64,000 bases of DNA, taken from assembly GCF_000160835.1 (NCBI RefSeq), contig NZ_GG700733.1, positions 756,333 through 820,332 of the forward strand, read 5' to 3'. Position numbers and translations under genes: made by a program. The stretch is from Limosilactobacillus antri DSM 16041. Lineage in GTDB: Bacteria; Bacillota; Bacilli; Lactobacillales; Lactobacillaceae. A model generated the notes under the pieces. The model saw only the letters and a program-made list of their open reading frames with translations, had not been told where the DNA came from and did not search any database. Below, one piece after another: positions 37,405 to 47,047 of this stretch (position 1 is its first letter; each line of letters opens with the position of its first letter).

Positions 37405-37746
37405 ATGAGGGAAAGTCGTCGGAAACGGTTAACCAGGTCCGGGTCTGACCGGATAATTGCCGGGGTCTTTGGGGGCTTTGGCCAGTACTTTAGCTGTCCA
37501 GCAATTTTTTTGCGGGTGGCTTACGTTATCCTGAGCATTCTCAGCGGGATTGTTCCGGGGATCATCATCTATGCCATCATGGTGCTGATTATGCCGCCTG
37601 ACCCGCAGCACCCTGGAATCTTAGGCTTAATCAAGGGCCTAAGTGAGCTGCAGGAGCGGATGACCACCAGTCATGACCAGCGGCGGCAGCGCCGGACGCT
37701 GACTGACGTCGAAGAAAAAGATATTAAAAGAAATGGAAGATTATAA
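37405..37746 (+). CDS. PspC domain membrane protein
   Basis: A 113-residue protein with a PspC domain: basic N-terminus (RKRLTRSGSDRIIAGVFGGF), membrane segment about 30-62, and a charged cytosolic tail with helical character. PspC proteins take part in envelope stress responses. AAAGGAGTGG precedes the ATG. It overlaps the next membrane gene by 1 bp and lies upstream of hprK. It resembles YvlC of Bacillus. Confidence 0.88.
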   Translation: MRESRRKRLTRSGSDRIIAGVFGGFGQYFSCPAIFLRVAYVILSILSGIVPGIIIYAIMVLIMPPDPQHPGILGLIKGLSELQERMTTSHDQRRQRRTLTDVEEKDIKRNGRL

Positions 37747-38102
37747 TGACATTTTGGAAAAAAGTGCTAATTGATACGGTGCTGTTCATCGCCCTTGCCG
37801 GCCTGTTTGTCGGCACGGGGATGTTCTACATCGGCAGTGCCTGGATGGCCTTGCTGGCGGCGTTTATTTTGGCAATCTTAAACGTCGCGGTAAAGCCGAT
37901 CCTAGTGATTTTGTCACTGCCAATCAATATCTTGACGCTGGGACTGTTCAGTATCGTTATTAACGGCTTAATGCTTGAGCTGACTTCACATTTGATCGGC
38001 TCGTACAATTTCGGCTTTTCATCTTTTTGGTCGGCAATGCTCATCGCCATTATTATGTCGGTCTGCAACACGATCATCAGTAGTCATCAGGATAATTATT
38101 AA
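37746..38102 (+). CDS. YvlD/phage-holin-family IV membrane protein
   Basis: A 118-residue protein with four predicted transmembrane segments and the NVAVKPILVILSLPINILTLG signature of the DUF360/YvlD family. In Bacillus yvlC and yvlD are adjacent, as pspC and this gene are here. The exact function is unknown; it is associated with envelope stress rather than lysis. It precedes hprK by 7 bp. Confidence 0.87.
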   Translation: MTFWKKVLIDTVLFIALAGLFVGTGMFYIGSAWMALLAAFILAILNVAVKPILVILSLPINILTLGLFSIVINGLMLELTSHLIGSYNFGFSSFWSAMLIAIIMSVCNTIISSHQDNY

Positions 38103-38109
38103 GGAGTGA

Positions 38110-39069
38110 ATGAGCGTGCCAAACCATGTTACTGTGCAGGAATTAATAGACAAGGTTCGCCTGAAGGTGTTACAGGGTGAAGATTACCTGGGCCGGACGA
38201 TTACGACCAGTGATATTTCCCGGCCGGCCCTCGAATTTGCCGGTTACTTCAAGCACTACCCGGCAATGCGGATTCAGTTGCTCGGGATTACCGAAATTTC
38301 CTTTTCCAAGGACCTGACCCATGACCAGATGGTGGAGTACATGACCCGGATGTGTACACCCCAGACGCCGTGCTTCGTCATCTCGACGAACCTGCCGATT
38401 CCGCAAGAGCTTAAGAAGGCGGCGGAGGACGCCCAGATTCCCATCCTGGGGACCCACCTGACCTCCTCGCAGATTTTGAGTAATATGACTTCCTACCTGC
38501 TCGGCCGGCTGGCCCCCCGGAAATCCCTGCACGGGGTCCTGGTCGACATTAGCGGAGTCGGGGTCCTGATTACCGGTGATTCTGGTGTCGGGAAGAGTGA
38601 GACGGCTCTTGAATTAGTTCGGCGTGGGCACCGGCTCGTTGCCGATGATCGGGTTGAAGTGTACGCCCGGGACGAACAAACCCTGATTGGGACCGCTCCG
38701 GCCATTCTGCAACACCTGATGGAAATCCGGGGGATCGGGATCATTGACGTTTCCACCCTCTACGGGACCGGGGCCATCATGCCGGTGGACAATATCAACC
38801 TGATTGTCCACCTGGAAACCTGGACGCCGGATACCAAGTTTGACCGCCTCGGTGACCGGGGGGACACCCAGACCATCCAAGGGGTAATTATTCCGAAGGT
38901 TTCGGTCCCGGTTAAGACTGGGCGGAACCTCGCCATCATTATCGAATCCGCGGCGATGAACTACCGGGCCGAGACGATGGGCTATGACGCCACCAAGACC
39001 TTTGACGAAAACCTGAACCGGCTGATTAAGCAGAATTCAGCCCGGGATAGCAAGGAGCAGGGGAAGTAA
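38110..39069 (+). CDS. hprK: HPr kinase/phosphorylase
   Basis: HprK/P (319 residues) phosphorylates and dephosphorylates Ser46 of HPr and so controls CcpA-dependent catabolite repression. Walker A is GDSGVGKS (156-163), H141 lies in KSLHGVLVD, and the family signature EIRGIGIIDVSTLYG follows. GGAG precedes the ATG. It overlaps lgt (TAATG). Confidence 0.97.
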   Translation: MSVPNHVTVQELIDKVRLKVLQGEDYLGRTITTSDISRPALEFAGYFKHYPAMRIQLLGITEISFSKDLTHDQMVEYMTRMCTPQTPCFVISTNLPIPQELKKAAEDAQIPILGTHLTSSQILSNMTSYLLGRLAPRKSLHGVLVDISGVGVLITGDSGVGKSETALELVRRGHRLVADDRVEVYARDEQTLIGTAPAILQHLMEIRGIGIIDVSTLYGTGAIMPVDNINLIVHLETWTPDTKFDRLGDRGDTQTIQGVIIPKVSVPVKTGRNLAIIIESAAMNYRAETMGYDATKTFDENLNRLIKQNSARDSKEQGK

Positions 39070-39884
39070 TGGCGGCGGTAACGGCAGCGTTGAACCCGAT
39101 TGCCTTTCGCCTCGGGCCCATCCAGGTTCACTGGTACGGGATCATTATTGCCAGCGGGGTGGTACTGGCCCTCATCTTGGCAGTTCGTGAAGGCCAGCGC
39201 TTAGGGATCCCCGAGGATGACTTTTATGATTACCTGCTCTGGGCAATCCCCGTAGCGATTATCTGTGCGCGGCTTTACTACGTGGCCTTCCAGTGGCCCT
39301 ACTATTTCCGTCATCCCGGTGAAATTGTGGCAATCTGGGACGGGGGAATTGCCATCTACGGCGCAATTATCGGGGGCTTCATCACCTTGGTAGTATTCTG
39401 TCATGCTCGCCGGCTGGCACTGTGGACCATGCTGGACGTTATTTCACCGACGTTGATTATGGCGCAGGGAATTGGCCGCTGGGGCAACTTTATGAACCAG
39501 GAGGCCTTTGGCAGGGTTACCAGCCGGGCGGCCCTGGTCGCGCAGCACCTTCCCGCCTGGATTATCAACCAGATGAATATTGGTGGTGCCTACCGGGTAC
39601 CGACCTTCCTGTATGAGTCGCTTTGGGACTTCAGCGGTTTTGCCCTCCTGATGATTTTGCGGCACCGCCGCCACCTGTTTAAGCGGGGCGAGGTCTTCTT
39701 GACTTACGTAATTTGGTATGCCGCGGGCCGCTTCGTAATTGAAGGGATGCGGACCGATAGCTTGATGCTGGGGCCGGTTCGGATCTCCCAACTGCTGTCC
39801 CTGGTTTTTCTGGCAGCTGCGCTGGTCGTCATGGTTGTCCGGCGGCGGACAAAGCAGGTGCCCTGGTATTGGAGAAGTAAATAG
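39069..39884 (+). CDS. lgt: Prolipoprotein diacylglyceryl transferase
   Basis: Lgt (271 residues) attaches diacylglycerol to the lipobox cysteine of prolipoproteins. It is polytopic with about seven membrane segments. The signature region GRWGNFMNQEAFG, the catalytic-loop HWYG near the N-terminus, and the essential Arg region YAAGRFVIEGMRTDS are visible. The hprK-lgt-gpsA-galU order is conserved in lactobacilli. Confidence 0.96.
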   Translation: MAAVTAALNPIAFRLGPIQVHWYGIIIASGVVLALILAVREGQRLGIPEDDFYDYLLWAIPVAIICARLYYVAFQWPYYFRHPGEIVAIWDGGIAIYGAIIGGFITLVVFCHARRLALWTMLDVISPTLIMAQGIGRWGNFMNQEAFGRVTSRAALVAQHLPAWIINQMNIGGAYRVPTFLYESLWDFSGFALLMILRHRRHLFKRGEVFLTYVIWYAAGRFVIEGMRTDSLMLGPVRISQLLSLVFLAAALVVMVVRRRTKQVPWYWRSK

Positions 39885-39908
39885 GATTTTAGTTTAAGGA
39901 GAATGGTT

Positions 39909-40925
39909 ATGGCAGAAAAAATTGCAGTTTTAGGTGCTGGTTCGTGGGGAAGTACCCTTGCTAATATGCTGGTGGAAAATGGTCATTCCGTAATGCTGTG
40001 GGCGCGAAACCAGGAGCAGGTTGACCGCTTGAACACGGAGCACCGCAATCCAGAATACATGAAGGATTTGGTCTACTCTGACCAGCTGGTCGCCACTACC
40101 GATATGCGGGCGGCAGTCAAGGATGCTTCGGTCCTCCTGATTGTCATCCCGACCAAGGGTCTTCGCCAGGTTGCCCACCAGCTGGACCAGCTGCTCGGGG
40201 AGCTCCGCCAGCGGCCATTGATCATTCACGCGACTAAGGGCTTGGAACAAAACACCTACAAGCGGCCTTCTGAAATGCTGGAAGAGGAAATCGCACCCGA
40301 CCACCGGCGGGGGATCGTGGTCCTGTCAGGCCCGAGCCACGCGGAGGACGTTGCAATCAAGGATATGACCGCGGTTACGGCCGCCAGCACGGTCCTTGAC
40401 AATGCCAAGGAAGTCCAAAAACTCTTTAGCAATTCCTACTTCCGGGTCTACACCAACGATGACGTAATCGGGGCTGAATTTGGCGCGGCCTTGAAAAATA
40501 TTATTGCCATCGGGGCGGGGGCGCTCCAGGGATTGGGCTACCACGATAACGCCCGGGCGGCCCTGATTACCCGGGGACTTGCCGAGATTCGCCGGCTCGG
40601 GGTTGCCTTTGGTGCGAACCCAATGACCTTCATTGGCCTGTCCGGGGTCGGTGACCTGGTAGTAACGGCGACGAGTAAGAATTCACGAAACTGGCGGGCT
40701 GGCTACCAGCTAGGCCAGGGGCAAAAACTCGCTGACGTGATTCAAAACATGGGGATGGTCATCGAAGGGGTCTACACGACCAAGGCGGCTTACGAACTAA
40801 GCCGGAAGCGCCAGGTCAAGATGCCGATTACCGAGGCGCTGTACGAAGTCCTCTATTCCGGTAAGGACATTAAGGATGCCATTTCTCAACTGATGAGTCG
40901 GGACTTAACGTCAGAAATCGAATAA
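39909..40925 (+). CDS. gpsA: NAD(P)-dependent glycerol-3-phosphate dehydrogenase
   Basis: GpsA (338 residues) reduces DHAP to sn-glycerol-3-phosphate for phospholipid synthesis. The nucleotide motif is LGAGSWGS near the N-terminus, the catalytic Lys is in GAALKNIIAIGAG, and NSR-type substrate binding is seen in TSKNSRNWRAG. I chose the ATG at 39909 (AAGGAG 7 nt upstream) over 39903. Confidence 0.96.
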   Translation: MAEKIAVLGAGSWGSTLANMLVENGHSVMLWARNQEQVDRLNTEHRNPEYMKDLVYSDQLVATTDMRAAVKDASVLLIVIPTKGLRQVAHQLDQLLGELRQRPLIIHATKGLEQNTYKRPSEMLEEEIAPDHRRGIVVLSGPSHAEDVAIKDMTAVTAASTVLDNAKEVQKLFSNSYFRVYTNDDVIGAEFGAALKNIIAIGAGALQGLGYHDNARAALITRGLAEIRRLGVAFGANPMTFIGLSGVGDLVVTATSKNSRNWRAGYQLGQGQKLADVIQNMGMVIEGVYTTKAAYELSRKRQVKMPITEALYEVLYSGKDIKDAISQLMSRDLTSEIE

Positions 40926-40989
40926 GTATGGTAAAATACTCTTGGAAGACTTTGAGAGAAATTGAAGTTACGAAAGGACTTATATTGTT

Positions 40990-41898
40990 ATGAAACGTGT
41001 TCGCAAGGCAATCATCCCAGCAGCGGGATTAGGTACTCGTTTTTTGCCGGCTACTAAGGCGTTAGCAAAGGAAATGCTGCCAATTGTTGACAAGCCAACG
41101 ATCCAATTCATCGTTGAGGAAGCACGCAAGTCAGGAATTGAAGACATCGTCGTGGTGGACGGCAAAAACAAGCGGTCAATTGAAGACCACTTTGACTCTA
41201 ACCCAGAATTGGAAGACAACCTGCGTTCTAAGCACAAGGACGAAATGCTGAAGCTGGTCGAGGAGACTACGGACGTCAACATTTACTTTATCCGCCAATC
41301 CCATCCCCGGGGATTAGGGGACGCGGTTTTGACCGCCCGGGACTTTATTGGTGACGAACCGTTCGTTGTTATGTTGGGCGATGACCTGAACAACATCAAC
41401 AACAATGGTCAGCCGTTGACGAAGGAACTGATCGAAAGCTACCAGCAGACTGGTGCTTCGACGCTGGCCGTAATGCGGGTACCGCATGAAGACACCGCCA
41501 AGTACGGTGTGATTAACCCGAGCAAGGAAGTTACGCCGGGCCTGTACAACGTAACCAGTTTTGTTGAAAAGCCGGCACCAAAGGACGCCCCAAGCGACCT
41601 GGCAATCATCGGCCGCTACGTCTTTACTCCCGAAATTTTTGACGTCCTGGCCAAGACCAAGCCGGGCAAGGGCGGCGAAATTCAACTGACGGACGCCATC
41701 GACACGCTGAACCAGACCCAGCGCGTCTTTGCCCGCGAGTACAAAGGCGACCGTTACGATGTCGGTAACAAGTTCGGCTGGATCCAAACCAACATTGAAT
41801 ACGGCCTGAACCACCCGCAGGTGAAGGATGAGCTGCGCGACTACATCAAGGCGTTGGGTGCGAAGCTGACTGCTGAAGATAAAAAGAGCAGCAAGTAA
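40990..41898 (+). CDS. galU: UTP-glucose-1-phosphate uridylyltransferase
   Basis: GalU (302 residues) makes UDP-glucose from UTP and glucose-1-phosphate. It has [20 protein letters not shown] at the nucleotide-binding N-terminus, [13 protein letters not shown], and the [12 protein letters not shown] motif. AAAGGA lies 11 nt upstream. It is followed by a terminator. The product feeds GalE. Confidence 0.97.
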   Translation: MKRVRKAIIPAAGLGTRFLPATKALAKEMLPIVDKPTIQFIVEEARKSGIEDIVVVDGKNKRSIEDHFDSNPELEDNLRSKHKDEMLKLVEETTDVNIYFIRQSHPRGLGDAVLTARDFIGDEPFVVMLGDDLNNINNNGQPLTKELIESYQQTGASTLAVMRVPHEDTAKYGVINPSKEVTPGLYNVTSFVEKPAPKDAPSDLAIIGRYVFTPEIFDVLAKTKPGKGGEIQLTDAIDTLNQTQRVFAREYKGDRYDVGNKFGWIQTNIEYGLNHPQVKDELRDYIKALGAKLTAEDKKSSK

Positions 41899-41902
41899 AT
41901 TA

Positions 41903-41947
41903 AAAAGGTACCGCGACCGGCAATGGTCATGGCACCTTTTCTTATTT
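41903..41947 (+). terminator. Terminator after galU
   Basis: AAAAGGTACC / GGCACCTTTT outer stem with an ACC/GGT inner stem, T-rich end. Confidence 0.85.
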
Positions 41948-42024
41948 TTAGTAAGCTATTTACTAGACAAAGGGCGCGCCAGCTAATATCATTATGGATA
42001 GTAACCAGGATGGAGGAATAAACC

Positions 42025-42957
42025 ATGGCAGAAGAGAAACAATATGATGTCATTATTATTGGTGCCGGCCCTGGCGGGATGACGACCGCCCTGTATGCTT
42101 CACGGGCTAATTTAAAGGTGGTCATGCTAGACCGGGGTGCTTATGGCGGCAACCTTAACAACACCGCTTCAATTGTGAACTACTCCGGCTTCAAGGACGT
42201 TCAGGGACCGGAACTGGCGGAAAAGATGTACCAGGGGGCGACCCAGTTTGGTGCAGAGTACGCCTACGGTACGGTTACCAAGGTTGAAGTTGATGGAGCA
42301 AACAAGAAGGTCACTACCGACATGGGAGAAACCTACGTTGCGCCCGTGCTGGTGATCGGGACCGGTTCAGACCACCGGAAGCTGGGTGTCCCGGGCGAAG
42401 AAGAATTCGGCGGCCGGGGGGTCTCCTACTGTGCGGTCTGCGATGGGGCCTTCTTTAAGGGCAAGCACCTGGTGGTTGTCGGCGGCGGTGATTCCGCGGT
42501 CGAAGAGGGACTGTACCTGACCCAATTAGCGGCAAAGGTAACCGTCCTGGTCCGCCGGGGCGAACTCCGGGCCCAGCCGATGCTCCAGGACGAAGCGCGA
42601 AAGAACCCGAAGATGGAATTCGTTTTTAACACTAGCGTGACCGAGATCATCGGCGATGACGTTAAGGTTACCGGGGTAAAGACCCATAACAACGTAACGG
42701 GAGCTGACGGTGAATTGGCCGCTGACGGGGTCTTTATCTACGTCGGCAACATTCCGCTGACCAAGCCCTTCGCTGACCTGGGAATCCTGGACGACCAGGG
42801 CTGGGTGAAGACCGATACCGTGATGCGGACCAGCATTCCGGGAATCTTTGCGATCGGTGATGTTCGTGAAACGCCGCTGCGGCAGATTGCTACCGCGGTC
42901 GGGGATGGCGCCATCGCTGGTCAGCAGGCCTACCAGTACATTACAAGTCATGAATAA
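42025..42957 (+). CDS. trxB: Thioredoxin reductase
   Basis: TrxB (310 residues) is an FAD/NADPH disulfide reductase for thioredoxin and probably NrdH. FAD motif IIGAGPGGMTTALYASR, redox pair in SYCAVCDGAFF (C-A-V-C), NADPH motif VVGGGDSAVEEG and C-terminal GIFAIGDVRE are all intact. GGAGG precedes the ATG. Confidence 0.97.
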   Translation: MAEEKQYDVIIIGAGPGGMTTALYASRANLKVVMLDRGAYGGNLNNTASIVNYSGFKDVQGPELAEKMYQGATQFGAEYAYGTVTKVEVDGANKKVTTDMGETYVAPVLVIGTGSDHRKLGVPGEEEFGGRGVSYCAVCDGAFFKGKHLVVVGGGDSAVEEGLYLTQLAAKVTVLVRRGELRAQPMLQDEARKNPKMEFVFNTSVTEIIGDDVKVTGVKTHNNVTGADGELAADGVFIYVGNIPLTKPFADLGILDDQGWVKTDTVMRTSIPGIFAIGDVRETPLRQIATAVGDGAIAGQQAYQYITSHE

Positions 42958-42965
42958 TCGGTAGG

Positions 42966-42996
42966 AAGAGGCTGAGTTAATTCCAGCCTCTTTTTA
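42966..42996 (+). terminator. Terminator after trxB
   Basis: AAGAGGCTG / CAGCCTCTT stem followed by TTTTT. The same GAGGCTG...CAGCCTC core recurs near 63251 and 63894. Confidence 0.9.
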
Positions 42997-43099
42997 CAGC
43001 CCTTCAGTAAAAGTTTAGTAAAACTATTGGTAAAAGCAGCCGCTGCCAGAAAGATGCGGTATACTAAGTACAGATTAAAGAAGTAAAGGAGACTTTATT

Positions 43100-44827
43100 G
43101 TGAGCTGGAAAGACACATACCAAGTATGGAAAGCGCGGACTGATTTAGAGCCAACCCTCAAGCAGAAATTAGCCGCCATGACCGATGAGCAGGAAATCGA
43201 AGATGCCTTTTATGGCCCACTATCCTTTGGTACTGCCGGGATGCGGGGCTTGATGGGCCCGGGAATTAACCGGATGAATGTTTACACGGTCCGCCAGGCA
43301 ACGGAAGGTCTCGCCACCCTGATGGACTCACTGGGGGAAGCGGTTAAGCAGCGCGGGGTCGCGATTGGTTACGACTCCCGGCATAACTCCTACCGTTTTG
43401 CCCATGATTCGGCCCGGGTGCTGGGGGCACACGGTATTAAGGTTTACATTTATGACAATGTTCGCCCGACACCGGAGCTTTCGTTTGCCGTTCGGCAGAT
43501 GGGAACCTACGCCGGAATCATGATTACCGCCAGCCACAACCCGAAGGAATACAATGGCTACAAGATTTACGGTGAAGATGGGGGCCAGATGCCGCCAAAG
43601 GAGTCGGACATGATGACCGGCTACATCCGTAAAATCAGTGACCTCTTCGACATCCAACTGGCTGATGAACAGGAAATGCTGAGCAACGGCCTGGAAACCA
43701 TTATGGGTGAGGACGTCGACCACGCCTACCTCCAGCTTGCTAAGGAAGTCACCGTTAACCCCGAACTAGCTAAGCGGTATGGCAAGGACATGAAGTTCGT
43801 CTTCACGCCGCTGTGCGGGACCGGGCGGATGCTGGGTGAACGGGCCCTCCGTCAAGCCGGCTTTACCAACTTCACGATTGAGCCGACCGAAGCCCAGCCA
43901 AACGGGGACTTCCCCGGCTTGGAGCACCCGAACCCGGAATTTCCGGAGGCCTTTGTCCGGTCGATTGCTTTAGGGAAGAAGATTGATGCCGACGTGCTGA
44001 TTGCGACCGACCCGGATGCCGACCGGCTCGGCTGTGCTGTCCGGCAGCCAGACGGCGAGTACCAACTGCTAACGGGGAACCAGATTGCCACGATTATGCT
44101 GGCCTACATCCTGGAAGCCCGGAAGCAGGCGGGGACACTGCCGAAGAACGCGGCGGCTGTTAAGTCGATCGTTTCCACCAACTTTGCGGCAAAGGTGGCC
44201 GCAAGCTACGGGGTGGCCATGATTAACGTCCTGACCGGCTTCAAGTGGATTGCTGACCAGATCCACCAGTACGAAAGCGGGCAGGCTGACCATACCTTTA
44301 TGTTTGGCTTTGAGGAAAGCTACGGCTACCTGATTAAGCCGTTCGTTCGGGACAAGGACGCCATCCAGTCACTGACCCTGCTGGCAGAAGTGGCTGCTTA
44401 CTACCGGAGCCGGGATATGACCCTGTACGATGGCTTGCAGGAACTCTTCCAGAAGTACGGCTACTTCCGTGAAAAGACGATTGCCAACACTTACGCCGGG
44501 GTCGACGGTCCGGCCAAGATTCAGAGCCTAATGAAGAAGTTCCGGGAAGAAGCCCCAGCTGACTTTGCTGGTCACCAAGTTGTCGTAACCGAGGACTTCG
44601 CCAAGGGGACGAAGACGACTGCCGACGGCCAGGTCAGTGAACTAGGCATTCCAGAATCGAACGTCCTCCGCTACGTCCTGGATGACGAAACATGGATCGC
44701 AATTCGCCCATCCGGAACGGAACCAAAGCTGAAGTATTACATCGGTACCAGTGCGGACTCACTGGACAAGGCCAATGCTAAACTGGCTGACTTTGAAAAG
44801 GCACTGCAAGCATTTGCCGAAGAATAA
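43100..44827 (+). CDS. pgcA: Phosphoglucomutase (alpha-D-phosphohexomutase family)
   Basis: A 575-residue phosphohexomutase interconverting glucose-6-phosphate and glucose-1-phosphate, the GalU substrate. The phosphoserine loop is ITASHNPKEYNGYK, the metal loop is DPDADRLG, the sugar-binding loop is GFEESYGYL, and the phosphate-binding loop is RPSGTEPKLKYY. It starts at GTG with AAAGGAG upstream. A phosphomannomutase side activity is possible. Confidence 0.95.
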   Translation: MSWKDTYQVWKARTDLEPTLKQKLAAMTDEQEIEDAFYGPLSFGTAGMRGLMGPGINRMNVYTVRQATEGLATLMDSLGEAVKQRGVAIGYDSRHNSYRFAHDSARVLGAHGIKVYIYDNVRPTPELSFAVRQMGTYAGIMITASHNPKEYNGYKIYGEDGGQMPPKESDMMTGYIRKISDLFDIQLADEQEMLSNGLETIMGEDVDHAYLQLAKEVTVNPELAKRYGKDMKFVFTPLCGTGRMLGERALRQAGFTNFTIEPTEAQPNGDFPGLEHPNPEFPEAFVRSIALGKKIDADVLIATDPDADRLGCAVRQPDGEYQLLTGNQIATIMLAYILEARKQAGTLPKNAAAVKSIVSTNFAAKVAASYGVAMINVLTGFKWIADQIHQYESGQADHTFMFGFEESYGYLIKPFVRDKDAIQSLTLLAEVAAYYRSRDMTLYDGLQELFQKYGYFREKTIANTYAGVDGPAKIQSLMKKFREEAPADFAGHQVVVTEDFAKGTKTTADGQVSELGIPESNVLRYVLDDETWIAIRPSGTEPKLKYYIGTSADSLDKANAKLADFEKALQAFAEE

Positions 44828-44846
44828 ATTAACTTGAAATCAAATG

Positions 44847-44886
44847 GAGCTGTGAGATGGCTAAAACCACGTCGCGGCTCTTTTTA
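44847..44886 (+). terminator. Terminator after pgcA
   Basis: GAGCTGTGA / TCGCGGCTC stem (two G-U pairs) followed by TTTTT. Confidence 0.85.
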
Positions 44887-44905
44887 TAATGGTCAGATTA
44901 TTAGA

Positions 44906-44930
44906 CGAATGCATGTTTGCATGATACACT
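44906..44930 (+). promoter_or_regulatory. LexA-like box and promoter of uvrBA
   Basis: CGAATGCATGTTTG (44906-44919) matches the Gram-positive LexA box CGAAC-N4-GTTCG with two changes. It is directly followed by an extended -10 TG-A-TACACT (44922-44930). SOS control of uvrBA is inferred. Confidence 0.65.
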
Positions 44931-44986
44931 AAAATGTGTCTAAATTAGCGGTATGGCGCCGCAATAAGCAACGGGAGGAACAGCTT

Positions 44987-47032
44987 GTGATTTATCGTCA
45001 AGCAGACCGAAAATTTGACCTAGTTTCTGATTACCAGCCGACCGGGGACCAGCCGGAGGCCATTGACCAGCTGACTAAGGGAATTGAAAATGGCGATAAG
45101 GCCCAGATCCTGCTGGGGGCGACCGGGACCGGGAAAACCTTTACCATTTCCAACGTCATCGCGAACGTTAATAAGCCGACCCTGATTTTGTCGCACAACA
45201 AGACGCTGGCGGGGCAGCTGTACGGAGAAATGAAGAAGTTCTTCCCCCACAACGCCGTCGAATACTTCGTTTCCTACTATGACTACTACCAGCCGGAGGC
45301 CTACGTCCCGTCGAGTGATACCTACATCGAAAAGGACGCTTCAATTAACGACGAGATCGATAAGCTGCGAAACGCCGCTACGACGGCCCTCCTTGAACGG
45401 AACGACGTGATCGTAGTGGCCTCGGTTTCCAGCATCTTTGGTTTGGGGAACCCGAATGAGTACCAAAACAGCGTGGTTTCCCTGCACGTTGGTCAGCAGC
45501 TCGACCGGGACTTCCTCCTGCGCCAGCTGGTCACGATCCAGTACGACCGGAACGACATTGACTTTCAGCGGGGCCGCTTTCGGGTGCACGGCGACGTGGT
45601 GGAAATTTTCCCGGCGTCCCACAGTGAAACGGCCTTGCGGATTGAATTTTTTGGTGACGAAATTGACCGGATCCGGGAAGTTGACGCCTTGACCGGCGAG
45701 GTAAAGGGGGACCGGGAAGAAGTCTCAATTTTCCCCGCCACCCACTTTATGACCAACGAGGACATTATGGACGTCGCCCTGCCGGAAATCGAACGGGACA
45801 TGAAAAAGCAGGTTCAGCAGTTTACCGATGCGGGCAAACTGCTGGAAGCGGAACGAATTCAGCAGCGGACCACCTACGACATCGAAATGATGCGGGAGAT
45901 GGGCTATACCAACGGAATCGAAAACTATTCCCGTTACATGGACCGGCGCAAACCCGGCGAACCACCGTACACCCTGCTGGACTTCTTCCCCAAGGACTAC
46001 CTGCTGGTGGTTGACGAGTCCCACCAGACGATGCCCCAGGTGCGGGGGATGTACAATGGCGACCGGGCCCGGAAACAGATGCTGATTGACTACGGCTTCC
46101 GTCTGCCCAGCGCCCTCGATAACCGGCCGCTGAAGCTCGGCGAGTTTGAGCAGCACGTCAACCAGGTCGTCTATATGTCGGCAACGCCCGGGCCGTACGA
46201 GATGGAGCAGACCGACCACGTGGCCCAGCAGATTATCCGGCCAACCGGCTTATTGGATCCAACGATTGAGGTCCGGCCGGTGATGGGCCAGATTGATAAC
46301 CTGGTCGGTGAGATCAACAAGCGGATCGAACGCCACGAGCGGGTTTTCGTGACGACCCTGACGAAGAAGATGTCGGAGGACCTGACGGACTACCTGAAGG
46401 ACCTCGGTCTCAAGGTCAAGTACCTGCATAGTGATATTAAGACCCTGGAGCGGACGCAGATTATTCGCGACCTCCGCTTGGGCAAGTTTGACGTCCTCGT
46501 GGGAATCAACCTGCTCCGGGAAGGTCTGGACGTGCCAGAGGTCTCCCTGGTGGCGATCCTGGATGCGGATAAGGAGGGCTTCCTGCGCAACGAGCGCTCC
46601 CTGATCCAGACAATCGGGCGGGCGGCCCGGAACGAACACGGGGCCGTGATTATGTACGCCGATGAGGTCACGGAGTCGATGCAGAAGGCGATTGATGAAA
46701 CGAAGCGGCGGCGGTCAATCCAGATGAAGTACAACGAAGAGCACCACATCACGCCCCACACAATCGTTAAGCCGATCCAGGAGGCCATTTCGGCAACCAA
46801 GGAAACGGCCGACACCGGCGAGCAGGCTGACAGTACGGAGTTTACCACGCAGGACTTCGCCAAGCTGTCCCGGGATGCCCAGACGAAGATGGTTGCTGAG
46901 CTGACTGAGCAGATGCAGGCGGCGGCCAAGCGGCTGGACTTTGAGCAGGCGGCCACACTCCGGGACACCGTGATGGAACTAAAGGCGCAAATGACCGGCA
47001 AGAAGACCAAGCCGGGACGGAAAGCAAAGTAG
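44987..47032 (+). CDS. uvrB: Excinuclease ABC subunit B
   Basis: UvrB (681 residues) is the damage-verifying helicase of nucleotide excision repair. Walker A is GATGTGKTF, the beta-hairpin tip is [10 protein letters not shown], and the C-terminal UVR motif ([20 protein letters not shown]) binds UvrC. The frame extends to an ATG at 44936. I chose the GTG at 44987 because GGGAGG is 8 nt upstream and the product then starts like other UvrB proteins. Confidence 0.95.
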   Translation: MIYRQADRKFDLVSDYQPTGDQPEAIDQLTKGIENGDKAQILLGATGTGKTFTISNVIANVNKPTLILSHNKTLAGQLYGEMKKFFPHNAVEYFVSYYDYYQPEAYVPSSDTYIEKDASINDEIDKLRNAATTALLERNDVIVVASVSSIFGLGNPNEYQNSVVSLHVGQQLDRDFLLRQLVTIQYDRNDIDFQRGRFRVHGDVVEIFPASHSETALRIEFFGDEIDRIREVDALTGEVKGDREEVSIFPATHFMTNEDIMDVALPEIERDMKKQVQQFTDAGKLLEAERIQQRTTYDIEMMREMGYTNGIENYSRYMDRRKPGEPPYTLLDFFPKDYLLVVDESHQTMPQVRGMYNGDRARKQMLIDYGFRLPSALDNRPLKLGEFEQHVNQVVYMSATPGPYEMEQTDHVAQQIIRPTGLLDPTIEVRPVMGQIDNLVGEINKRIERHERVFVTTLTKKMSEDLTDYLKDLGLKVKYLHSDIKTLERTQIIRDLRLGKFDVLVGINLLREGLDVPEVSLVAILDADKEGFLRNERSLIQTIGRAARNEHGAVIMYADEVTESMQKAIDETKRRRSIQMKYNEEHHITPHTIVKPIQEAISATKETADTGEQADSTEFTTQDFAKLSRDAQTKMVAELTEQMQAAAKRLDFEQAATLRDTVMELKAQMTGKKTKPGRKAK

Positions 47033-47047
47033 AGGAGGGGTAATCCG

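Noticed and set aside
37746..38102. Phage holin suggesting prophage remains
   Set aside because: The family name is misleading. The protein is YvlD-like, sits with pspC and hprK, and no other phage gene is nearby.
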